Origin: Sphingomonas prati | GTDB lineage: Bacteria > Pseudomonadota > Alphaproteobacteria > Sphingomonadales > Sphingomonadaceae | Direction of reading: 5' to 3' | Assembly (NCBI RefSeq): GCF_014643515.1 | Contig: NZ_BMJP01000009.1 | Location: 1-34,266 of the forward strand | Length of the DNA stretch: 34,266 nucleotides | Shown here: one piece after another, positions 1-5,623 of the stretch | Position numbering within the stretch: the first letter of the stretch is position 1 | Layout of the letters: every line of letters begins with the position of its first letter | Program-made: the position numbers and the translations under genes | The notes under the pieces: generated by a model | The model's database searches: none | What the model was told of the DNA's origin: nothing | What the model saw: the letters and a program-made list of their open reading frames with translations, nothing else

Positions 1-147
1 CCTGCGCATACGCGCCCATCTTTTCGTGATGTTGGAATTTTTATATTGACTGGAATCGCTTATTTTCCGGCCAGTGGCCCGCGATCGGAAAAATTCCGGT
101 ATAATAATGTTAGCCGCATAATACGAATTATGTGGAGCACCGTATAA
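1..147. mobile_element. Putative insertion sequence end inside umuC (left side)
   Basis: This AT-rich stretch follows the broken umuC codon 13. It is rich in nested inverted repeats: CATAAT/ATTATG around 118-133, and an imperfect 20-bp dyad beginning TTAT at 147-128 on the minus strand. Such dyads resemble crossover sites of tyrosine recombinases (inference, not a family match). Read outward from umuC it begins like the right-hand side at 34141 (TAC.T.TTAT in both), which suggests degenerate terminal inverted repeats. It may be one end of a larger element outside the window, or half of a 273-bp insertion if the molecule is circular. Confidence 0.45.
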
Positions 148-186
148 GACGTAGAAGTTCGCTACGTCCACGATCGCCCACGTCAT
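1..186 (-). pseudogene. umuC: umuC, 5' fragment (interrupted Y-family DNA polymerase)
   Basis: The ATG at 186 overlaps the umuD stop (ATGA), the usual umuDC coupling. The first 13 codons read M-T-W-A-I-V-D-V-A-N-F-Y-V, which matches the UmuC start and holds the metal-binding Asp (residue 7) and the aromatic pair of the active site. After codon 13 (position 148) similarity stops, although the frame stays open to position 1. The expected continuation (S-S-E-R-L-F-D-P) lies at the other end of the window, at 34140 and below. I infer that umuC is interrupted after codon 13. The part from 147 to 1 is then foreign sequence read in frame. On its own this fragment cannot be a polymerase. Confidence 0.8.
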
Positions 187-617
187 CGCCGGTAGTCGCG
201 AACGCCGGACCTGACGACGCCCCACACGTCAACGGCCTCGTCGGCGATCGTCACGGGGTAGCTCATAGTCGCGTTGCGCGCCTCCAGGTGCGGCACCCCT
301 TCGCGGAATACGAGCTGGCGACACACGAACCCGCCGTCCACGATCGCGATCACGATATGCCCGTCTGACGGTCGGGTATCGCGATCGACCACCACCACGT
401 CATTATCTTGGATGCCGGCATCCCTCATGCTGCTTCCGTCGATCCGGAAAACGAAGCTCGCGGCTCGGTCCAGCCGCAACAAGTCGATTAGATTGATAGA
501 GTCGCACGCCCAGTCTTGGGCGGGGGACGGAAATCCGGCTCCTGCTGCGGCGATGATGCGAGGCACAAGCCCCGGTGGCACATCGGCGAGCGGGACCGGT
601 TGCATCAACGGCAACAT
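183..617 (-). CDS. umuD: UmuD-like S24 protein, subunit of DNA polymerase V
   Basis: This 144-residue protein belongs to the UmuD/MucA/ImpA family. These are cleaved on RecA filaments during SOS and then activate UmuC for translesion synthesis. The cleavage region A27-G28-F-P-S-P is intact. So is the nucleophile motif G-S-S-M, with Ser63 as the expected catalytic serine. The catalytic lysine position of UmuD/LexA (V-K-K-L or V-K-R-L) reads C-R-Q-L here, so Lys is replaced by Arg100; the codon is CGC. Self-cleavage may therefore be impaired. I chose the ATG at 617 because AAAGGAG stands 9 bases upstream; a longer frame reaches 653. The stop overlaps the umuC start. The SOS box at 656-670 lies just upstream. 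Confidence 0.9.
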   Translation of the reverse strand: MLPLMQPVPLADVPPGLVPRIIAAAGAGFPSPAQDWACDSINLIDLLRLDRAASFVFRIDGSSMRDAGIQDNDVVVVDRDTRPSDGHIVIAIVDGGFVCRQLVFREGVPHLEARNATMSYPVTIADEAVDVWGVVRSGVRDYRR

Positions 618-655
618 TATGGTGGCTCCTTTCTCGGGCCATATAACGCCCAACG

Positions 656-670
656 GAACAGAAAGGGAAC
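656..670. promoter_or_regulatory. SOS box (LexA site) between umuD and the SRAP genes
   Basis: GAAC at 656-659 and GAAC at 667-670 are separated by exactly seven bases. This is the direct-repeat LexA site known from alphaproteobacteria (GTTC-N7-GTTC on the other strand). It covers the expected -35 of the leftward umuD promoter, whose -10 is probably TTATAT at 640-645. On the rightward side a TATGAT (725-730) could be a -10, with a degenerate box (GTTC-N7-CTTC, 699-713) over its -35. Both divergent units are thus likely DNA-damage induced. Confidence 0.8.
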
Positions 671-746
671 AATGTCCGCCGCGACCGATCGCTTTTCTGT
701 TCGCCGCCTCTTCGTGCTTTCAAGTATGATTGCCGATCGTGGCGCA

Positions 747-902
747 ATGCCGCATCCTCTTCGGATGCAAAATCCACCTGACGACTACGAGGAATCGGCC
801 CGGATCGTGGAAGCCTTTGCGGAAGGCGAAACCGATCCGCGCGTTTTGGAGCTGCTACGCAAAATCGCAACGGCCATCCGCGACCACGCGATAGACGACT
901 AG
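747..902 (+). CDS. Small acidic protein of unknown function upstream of SRAP gene
   Basis: A short frame of about 51 residues (45 if the ATG at 765 is used) ends 9 bases before the SRAP gene. The body is a predicted amphipathic helix region (E-E-S-A-R-I-V-E-A-F-A-E-G-E-T, then R-V-L-E-L-L-R-K-I-A). Starts at 672 and 726 are also in frame. I prefer a start after the TATGAT at 725-730, because the 672 start would abut the SOS box. No clear ribosome site helps. It probably shares SOS control with the next gene. I do not recognise a family. Confidence 0.5.
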   Translation: MPHPLRMQNPPDDYEESARIVEAFAEGETDPRVLELLRKIATAIRDHAIDD

Positions 903-911
903 GATCGCATC

Positions 912-1544
912 ATGTGCAACCGCGCCCGCATGTCTGGCGAACCCGAAACCCTATGGGGATCAGCCGCGAAACTGTTTGGCGAACGCCCGCGCGACAACCG
1001 GTTTAACCCTCGCGAGCTGCGGCCCAAGAGCCGGAATTATATCGTCCGCGAACAGGATGGCGAACGGGCTTGGGACGTGATGACGTGGGACGTGACGGGC
1101 GGCAAAGCGCCTTGGCCCATGACGAACGTGCGTAACCTCGGGTTGGCCCAATGGCGCAAGCTGGCGGAGAAACCGGAAAACCGCTGCATCGTTCCGTTGA
1201 CCGAGTTCTGCGAGTTCACGCCCGAAAAGCATGATCTGGACGACGGCAAGCCGCCCCTGAAAGGCGAAATGTGGTTCGCCGTTCCTAGTCAGCCGGTGTT
1301 CGCTGTCGCCGGGTTCTGGCAGCATACGGCGGAAGGCGACGGCTTTACGATGGTGACATGCGACCCCAATTCGCTGGTGAGTCCTATCCACCCCAAGGCG
1401 ATGATAACGATCCTCGATCCGGGCGACGTGGATACGTGGTTGCGAGGCTCATACGATGATGTTGTTCGTCTCCAGAAGCCGTTTGATCCGGACAAGATGA
1501 CGGTGCGCGGCCCGGTGTTTCCGACGCGGCGGAAAGAGCGATAG
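912..1544 (+). CDS. SRAP (YedK/HMCES-type) abasic-site protein
   Basis: This 210-residue protein has the hallmarks of the SOS-response-associated peptidase family. Met1 is followed by Cys2, which becomes N-terminal after Met removal and forms the thiazolidine link with abasic sites in single-stranded DNA. The active-site Glu101 (in C-E-F, aligned with W-F-E-W of YedK) and His160 (in I-H-P-K-A-M) are present. Family members shield abasic sites in single-stranded DNA and undo the crosslink. Here it would act on damaged plasmid DNA or on single-stranded DNA arriving by conjugation. It lies divergent from umuDC across an SOS box, so co-induction is likely. The ATG at 912 is required for Cys2. Confidence 0.93.
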   Translation: MCNRARMSGEPETLWGSAAKLFGERPRDNRFNPRELRPKSRNYIVREQDGERAWDVMTWDVTGGKAPWPMTNVRNLGLAQWRKLAEKPENRCIVPLTEFCEFTPEKHDLDDGKPPLKGEMWFAVPSQPVFAVAGFWQHTAEGDGFTMVTCDPNSLVSPIHPKAMITILDPGDVDTWLRGSYDDVVRLQKPFDPDKMTVRGPVFPTRRKER

Positions 1545-1550
1545 CGGCAT

Positions 1551-1572
1551 AAAGTTCGTCCGGACGAACTTT
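1551..1572. promoter_or_regulatory. Palindrome copy 1 (candidate ParB/KorB-like binding site)
   Basis: A perfect 22-bp palindrome with core GTTCGTCCGGACGAAC flanked by AAA and TTT. It starts six bases after the SRAP stop and lies about 20 bp before the first iteron. It is one of five copies in the window (1551, 3652, 5983, 10607, 27880). A KorB-like ParB is encoded nearby, and KorB of IncP plasmids uses dispersed palindromes both as operators and as centromere. Binding here is inferred. Confidence 0.7.
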
Positions 1573-1590
1573 TGCGCGGTGCGATCTGCT

Positions 1591-1850
1591 AGGGGCAATC
1601 ATCACCGCTAGGGGGTGGCAAACATCACCACCAGTCGAAAGGCTGGGGGGGTCCGATTATCACCACCCGTCAAACCGCCGGGGGGTCCGATTATCACCAC
1701 CGATCCGAATAGCCGGTAGGGGCGATCATCACCGCTAGGGGGTGGCAAACATCACCACCAGTCGAACGCCCTAAAGGGGGTCCGATAATCACCGCAAAGG
1801 GGTCCGATAATCACCGCTCGTCGAAGGCCAGGTAGGGGCAATCATCACCG
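1591..1850. repeat. Nine iteron-like direct repeats, candidate oriV
   Basis: Nine direct repeats share the form GGGG....GAT.ATCACC(G/A)C, at about 1592, 1611, 1645, 1680, 1718, 1738, 1776, 1799 and 1834. Spacing alternates between about 20 and 35-38 bases. A block of about 49 bp (1591-1639) recurs at 1718-1766 with one change. No gene lies here. Iteron arrays bind plasmid initiators, so this is the best candidate replication origin. Against this, the likely rep gene lies about 10 kb away. The array could also be an incompatibility or copy-control locus. The irregular spacing and internal differences do not fit CRISPR. Confidence 0.7.
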
Positions 1851-1852
1851 CC

Positions 1853-3037
1853 CTACCGGCTCCGATCGGGACGGGTCCGCGTCTTCGGCGGTTCTGGCGA
1901 TCGGTCCGGCTGCTGGGCTGGGCGCTCGGGTGCGGTCGCTGCTGGTGCGGGCTGCTCGCGCTGTGTCGTCGGTCGCTCGCGCTGTGGCGCGGGTACTGCC
2001 TCCCGGTCCTTCTCAACCTCATTCCCGCCCCGGTTCAATTCGGCCATCTGCCGGGCAAGCTCGCGATCTCGCGTCATCAGGCCCGGCATGGATTCGACGA
2101 ACGCGCGCGTCTGCTGTGCCAGCTTCCGATCGGCGGGGTCGTCGCTCGCATCCAAAACGGTAGCGGCCCGCTCATACGACGCGCGCACCTCGGACTGACG
2201 AACGATCGCCTTCACCTCCCACGGCCGGGGCTGGGCTGGGCGCTCCGTCAACATCGCCTCGGCCTCTGCCCGGCTCGATTGCAGGACGCGGGGCAGCTCG
2301 GCCGCTCCAGCCTCCGCACGCTCCCTGATCTTGCGAACGGGCGTCCGTTCCGTTTTCTGAATGACGCCACGCGCGCGGCGCGGCGTCGCCTCGGCCTCAA
2401 CCCCCCTCGCCCGCAACTCGCGCGCGAAGCTCTCTCGCCATCCCGCTAGATCGTCCTTCCGGGGATTAAACCGCTCGCCTCCCTCGCCTCGGGCTGCGAC
2501 CGTCAAATGGACGTGCGGATGATCGGCGTCGGTATGTAGGGCCATCGCATACGGGAACCGCTCAAACTCGGTTTGTGCAAACGCTCGGGCGGCTCGATAG
2601 ACGGTATCGGGATCGGTGCCGGGCGGCATTGAAAGCACGAGGGAAACGGACGTAAGCGGCTCGCGCCGCCTACTGGCGGCTTCGTCGCTCTCCCATTCCT
2701 TCGCCAGCTCGCGAAGCTCCAGCACGCTTTCGATCTTCTCGCCGTCGTGGGTTTCGACCTCCAGCTTTCCATGACGGCCGATATATTCAAGGTGCGCGGC
2801 GGTATGTCCGCCCCCGCGCTGTCGGCCGGAAACCTTCACCATGACCTCGGGCGCTTTGCCCGTCACGCGCTGGAGCTTGGCCCGCGCTGACGCTGCTACG
2901 CTGCCGCCCCCGCCCCCGGCTCTTCCGGCCTTACTGCCGGTGCCTAAGTTCAGCTTCCCCTTTGAACCGGTCGACTTGCCCCCTGCCGGCGGGTGCCAGG
3001 TGGTGTCGAGAAACTCGATCTTCGGCCCCTCACTCAT
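1853..3037 (-). CDS. Relaxase, MobA/VirD2-like (MOBP type)
   Basis: This 394-residue relaxase should nick oriT, stay covalently bound to the 5' end and pilot the strand through the T4SS. A basic, Gly-rich N-terminus precedes the nuclease domain (about 60-230). The metal-binding three-histidine motif H168-x-D-xx-H173-x-H175-x-H177 is intact. Y85, in H-L-E-Y-I-G-R-H-G, is a candidate catalytic tyrosine; its assignment is uncertain. The C-terminal third is charged and Pro/Arg-rich, as in substrates recruited by coupling proteins. The ATG at 3037 overlaps the end of mobC, so the two are translationally coupled. The nearby nic sequence resembles those of RK2 TraI and VirD2, which fits the family. 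Confidence 0.9.
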   Translation of the reverse strand: MSEGPKIEFLDTTWHPPAGGKSTGSKGKLNLGTGSKAGRAGGGGGSVAASARAKLQRVTGKAPEVMVKVSGRQRGGGHTAAHLEYIGRHGKLEVETHDGEKIESVLELRELAKEWESDEAASRRREPLTSVSLVLSMPPGTDPDTVYRAARAFAQTEFERFPYAMALHTDADHPHVHLTVAARGEGGERFNPRKDDLAGWRESFARELRARGVEAEATPRRARGVIQKTERTPVRKIRERAEAGAAELPRVLQSSRAEAEAMLTERPAQPRPWEVKAIVRQSEVRASYERAATVLDASDDPADRKLAQQTRAFVESMPGLMTRDRELARQMAELNRGGNEVEKDREAVPAPQRERPTTQREQPAPAATAPERPAQQPDRSPEPPKTRTRPDRSR

Positions 3038-3563
3038 CGTCGGTCTGCCAATATTTTAGATCGCCGCGAAGCGCGTCGCCGATCGCCGCTATCTGCTGGT
3101 CGATCGCCTCTTTCATCGACGCCACCCGCGCCGCTTCCCGTGGTAGCTCCAACCGGCTTTCCTCCATGTTGGCCGCGTGAAGTGCCTTCACCGCCTGATT
3201 GACGTTCTTGCCGATGAAGCGAAGCTCGCGGCGAATGTCGATCAGCTCGTTTAGCTGGTCAAGCGGCGGGACGGGCGCGGCGCGCAACCGGCTTTGGACC
3301 AGTGCAACGATCCATTCCGTGCGCTTCAACCGTCGTTCGCTCGCGACCCTTTGCAGCTCCGCGCCATCCTCTTTCGGTAATCGGATCTCGATCCGGTCGG
3401 GCGGCTTGTCGGTGATCGGCAACGGCGGAAGCATGACACCCTCTGCGGCACAAACCCGCTCGATCATCTCGCGCAGCACGGCCGATCGCCCGCCGCCGCC
3501 TTCCGCGATCGTGTCGAACTGGCGCGCCAGGTCGTCGGGCAATCGGATCGTGAACCTCGTCAT
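3030..3563 (-). CDS. mobC: MobC-like relaxosome accessory protein, two RHH domains
   Basis: This 177-residue protein has an N-terminal ribbon-helix-helix (T-R-F-T-I-R-L-P, residues 2-45). A second RHH-like unit follows (R-I-E-I-R-L-P-K, about 57-95), then the MobC signature E-L-R-F-I-G-K-N-V-N-Q-A (about 113-125). MobC proteins bind oriT next to the nic site and help the relaxase open the DNA. The gene begins directly beside the candidate nic site at 3626/3627 and precedes the relaxase with an 8-bp overlap. Palindrome copy 2 (3652-3667) lies about 90 bp upstream, suggesting repression of the mob operon by the plasmid ParB/KorB-like protein. Confidence 0.9.
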   Translation of the reverse strand: MTRFTIRLPDDLARQFDTIAEGGGGRSAVLREMIERVCAAEGVMLPPLPITDKPPDRIEIRLPKEDGAELQRVASERRLKRTEWIVALVQSRLRAAPVPPLDQLNELIDIRRELRFIGKNVNQAVKALHAANMEESRLELPREAARVASMKEAIDQQIAAIGDALRGDLKYWQTDDE

Positions 3564-3570
3564 TGGCGAG

Positions 3571-3640
3571 GTAATACACCAACCATCGGGCGGTGTCAGA
3601 CAAAAACCGGCTGTAAGCCTATCCTGCCATCAAACCACAT
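3571..3640 (+). other. Candidate oriT with RK2/Ti-border-like nic site
   Basis: CCTATCCTGCC at 3618-3628 matches the nic core of IncP RK2 (CCTATCCTG|CC) and also the T-DNA border core (ATCCTG|YCA), as I recall those sequences. The nick is predicted between G3626 and C3627 on the plus strand. On its 5' side lie a short inverted repeat ACACC/GGTGT (3576-3580, 3592-3596) and a GGC/GCC repeat (3609-3619). It sits immediately upstream of mobC and relaxase, the usual place. With this strand and polarity the mob genes would enter the recipient last. Confidence 0.75.
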
Positions 3641-3651
3641 GAGTAAAAAGT

Positions 3652-3667
3652 GTTCGTCCGGACGAAC
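3652..3667. promoter_or_regulatory. Palindrome copy 2, upstream of mobC
   Basis: The 16-bp core GTTCGTCCGGACGAAC is perfect, but the left AAA flank is offset (AAAGT before the core) while the right TTT is kept. It is the shortest of the five copies. It lies between the nic site and the 25-bp-arm hairpin, 89 bp upstream of the mobC start, so binding could control the mob promoter or organise oriT. Confidence 0.7.
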
Positions 3668-3730
3668 TTTCCCAACGATCGCCTTTTGTCCGATCGCCTC
3701 CCCATCCCCTGCCTCTTCTCTCGGTCTATC

Positions 3731-3811
3731 GCCGGGCATCGCCCGGCTCGCGCGAAAATGCCCCCGTGACGATCAAGCAACGCGCCGATCGTCACGGGGG
3801 CATTTTCGCGC
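3731..3811. repeat. Two adjacent hairpins upstream of oriT
   Basis: A 25-bp perfect inverted repeat (3750-3774 with 3787-3811, 12-base loop) follows a smaller one (GCCGGGC/GCCCGGC, 3731-3737 with 3741-3747). No T-run follows on either strand, so a simple Rho-independent terminator is unlikely. The larger repeat may still end transcription of the leftward gene at 3895. Position beside oriT suggests a structure used in single-stranded form during transfer, such as a priming or assembly site (inference). The rest of 3564-3894 shows no gene. Confidence 0.65.
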
Positions 3812-3894
3812 CGCCCGGATCATGTTCCCCCCTCGCCCGTTCTCATTCTCGACGGCGCGGCCTTCCCCCCTCCCGCGCCGTCACCCTCTCCAGC

Positions 3895-4704
3895 CTAGAA
3901 CGCAAAAGCCGCCTGTCCGGTCTTGGCCTCAACGTAGGTCGGTCCATCCCCGGCGCTGTACCTGTCCCGGCCCTTCGTCGACCATTGCAGGAACCCGGCC
4001 CGATCGTATTCAAACCAACCGTCTTCGATCCCAAAAATGAACGCCCACGCCTGATCCTCGGGACTGCTGCACAAGCCATTGATCGGCCAATGCTCGCCAC
4101 CCTTCTTGCCTTCCGGATTGACTGACATTGGTTTCGCGAACTCCCGGATCGTCGATGCGCGATCGGTCGGTTCGCACGCTCCTAGCTCGTCCATGATGGT
4201 ACGGGCGTCGATCGTGGATAGGTGGCCGTGACGTTTGCCGTTGTCGCTGTGATCGGAATAGCGAAGCCCAAAATCGATCGCGTTGAATATGCAACTGGTC
4301 GTCGTGAAGTCCGACGTATCCAGCAACGCCCGCCACTCGCCCGCCGTCACTAGGTCAACCGCGTGAAACCATCGGTACGAATGGCAAGTGCTGACGCCGT
4401 GTTCGTTGGGTGCGCCGTTCGGGTCCAGCTTCAACCCTAGCGCGGCCTCGACGTGCTGCACGAATGGATGCGCGGCTAGGTCGGGATGACGTAGGCCGAT
4501 CGTGCGGGGCTGATCGCCGTGGGCTTTGCATACCTCGATCGGAAAGCGGAACAGGCGGGACGGTAGGTTCCACGGGGCGGGCAGGGGGAACCCGCTCGGC
4601 ACGGTCAAACCGCTGTTTAGGTCCAGAATGAAATCGTTCGGTGCAAACCCGGCGGCGATGATCTGTTCGCCCAGCTCGTCGCGATTCGTGGTTGTGGTGG
4701 TCAT
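3895..4704 (-). CDS. Conserved-looking protein of unknown function (269 aa)
   Basis: I do not recognise the family. The protein is soluble, acidic and rich in aromatic residues. Clusters such as C-H-S-Y-R-W-F-H, E-W-R-A-L-L-D-T and a C-terminal W-A-F-I-F-G-I-E-D-G-W-F-E-Y-D look like a folded domain rather than linker. No signal peptide or membrane segment is visible. I chose the ATG at 4704 (M followed by a Thr run) with AAGGAT upstream; the open frame extends to 4770. It is followed, after about 80 bases, by the hairpin at 3750-3811. It lies 50 bases downstream of another unknown gene on the same strand. Leading-region plasmid genes near oriT often act in establishment, but nothing here proves that. 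Confidence 0.75.
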   Translation of the reverse strand: MTTTTTNRDELGEQIIAAGFAPNDFILDLNSGLTVPSGFPLPAPWNLPSRLFRFPIEVCKAHGDQPRTIGLRHPDLAAHPFVQHVEAALGLKLDPNGAPNEHGVSTCHSYRWFHAVDLVTAGEWRALLDTSDFTTTSCIFNAIDFGLRYSDHSDNGKRHGHLSTIDARTIMDELGACEPTDRASTIREFAKPMSVNPEGKKGGEHWPINGLCSSPEDQAWAFIFGIEDGWFEYDRAGFLQWSTKGRDRYSAGDGPTYVEAKTGQAAFAF

Positions 4705-4754
4705 ATCGGCATCCTTGGAAAAGGCGGGCCGGGTCATCCCCGGCCCGTGAAGGG

Positions 4755-5054
4755 TCAGAGAGTTTTCCAAGGTTCATCCGAACGGACGGGGCGATAACGT
4801 AGCTCGGTGCATCCGTAGGCTTCGGCCCAATCGAGCGGCGCGAATGCGAGGTCGGCGCTTTGGTTGATGAACCGGGTCCGGCCTTCAAAATAGACCACGC
4901 CGTCATCGTCCAAAAGCTGGAACTCGGTCGCCATCGTCGCGAGCGTATCCGCTACCTTGCTTTCATTCTGATAGTGCCGCGATTCGTCGTCGAACTGGCC
5001 GAAATTGACCGCGTTGCCGTCGTCGATGTGGTCGGTGATGATGATCCAGCGCAT
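4755..5054 (-). CDS. Small protein of unknown function (99 aa)
   Basis: The frame begins M-R-W-I-I-I-T-D-H-I-D-D-G at the ATG at 5054, with GGAGGGATC just upstream; an in-frame start at 5096 is less well supported. The composition is acidic, with no membrane segment. Pieces such as F-Q-L-L-D-D-D-G-V-V-Y-F-E-G and A-P-L-D-W-A-E look like beta-strands of a compact fold. It is co-oriented with the next unknown gene, 50 bases away, and probably shares its transcript. I cannot assign a function. Confidence 0.7.
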   Translation of the reverse strand: MRWIIITDHIDDGNAVNFGQFDDESRHYQNESKVADTLATMATEFQLLDDDGVVYFEGRTRFINQSADLAFAPLDWAEAYGCTELRYRPVRSDEPWKTL

Positions 5055-5398
5055 TTTCGATCCCTCCGGTTCGGTTCGGGGGAAAGGCCCCCTCAAACTC
5101 CTTCATCGTGGAATCTATCGGGGAGAGGGGGGCAGCGAGAATCTAGGGGGGTGGTGCGGGCGCAGGGAGCGTAGCGACTGAGCCTCGGCCCCCTAGATTG
5201 TCGTTGCGGGGGAGAGGGCGCCGGGCGTCCTTTCCCCCTCTTCTTTCAAACTACGCTCGGGCCTCTTGGCCCGATCATCTTCCTGCAAGTCGATCGTAAC
5301 CCGTAGGGCCAAGACCGCTCTTCGCGGGCTTGGTCGGAGCGCCACTTGGCGCGGAGATAGAGCGCGGTCCCGAAGGGATGCAGCCCTAACCCCTTCAC
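5055..5398. other. Intergenic region with inverted repeats, no convincing gene
   Basis: About 340 bases lack a clear gene. An 11-bp perfect inverted repeat (AATCTAGGGGG at 5140-5150, its complement at 5189-5199) flanks about 38 bases. A stem-loop with 7-bp arms and a TCTT loop lies at 5257-5274. GGGGGAGAGGG-like strings recur. A leftward frame of 69 codons (5402-5193, TTG start overlapping the stop of the membrane-protein gene at 5399) is possible. It is Arg/Pro-rich and looks like chance coding. Promoter sequences for the leftward gene at 5054 must lie here. Confidence 0.5.
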
Positions 5399-5623
5399 TC
5401 AATCCTCCGTCTGTCCGATCCCGCCTGAACTTGGGAAAAGGAAACCGTAAAGCAAAATACCGTCAAATATGACAAACGATATCGCGAGCGTCTTTAACAA
5501 CTTCGGATCGCCATTGTTGAAATAGACGTTGCCGGCAAGGATCAAGAGAACGATCGCTGTTAACGCTATGAAGCAAATCGCCATTTGCCTGAACGAACTA
5601 AGCTCGAAAAATCTTTTCATCAT
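5399..5623 (-). CDS. Small two-helix membrane protein, paralogue of 9106-9330
   Basis: This 74-residue protein has two hydrophobic segments (about 12-32 and 43-63). Its start, M-K-R-F-F-E-L-S-S, the A-G-N after helix 1 and the D-P-K-L-L-K between helices match the 74-residue product at 9106-9330 (M-K-R-F-S-Q-L-S-S, A-G-N, D-P-E-L-I-K). They are therefore duplicates of one family. The ATG at 5623 overlaps the parB stop, so it is translationally coupled to the partition operon; an ATG at 5620 is equally possible. The function is unknown. Toxin, entry exclusion or membrane tethering of partition are guesses only. Confidence 0.75.
   Translation of the reverse strand: MMKRFFELSSFRQMAICFIALTAIVLLILAGNVYFNNGDPKLLKTLAISFVIFDGILLYGFLFPSSGGIGQTED

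Noticed and set aside
403-870. 155-codon leftward frame over umuD and its promoter
   Set aside because: It runs across the SOS box and umuD in another frame, is Arg/Pro-rich and lacks a ribosome site; a shadow of umuD.
1591-1850. CRISPR-like repeat array
   Set aside because: Repeats are short, differ from each other, have uneven spacing of 20 to 38 bases, and no cas genes are present; iterons fit better.
5257-5274. Rho-independent terminator at the TCGGGCC/GGCCCGA stem
   Set aside because: No T-run follows on either strand.
5193-5402. 69-codon leftward frame after the membrane-protein gene
   Set aside because: It starts at a TTG overlapping a stop, but the product is Arg/Pro-rich without recognisable structure; kept only as a remark in the intergenic entry.
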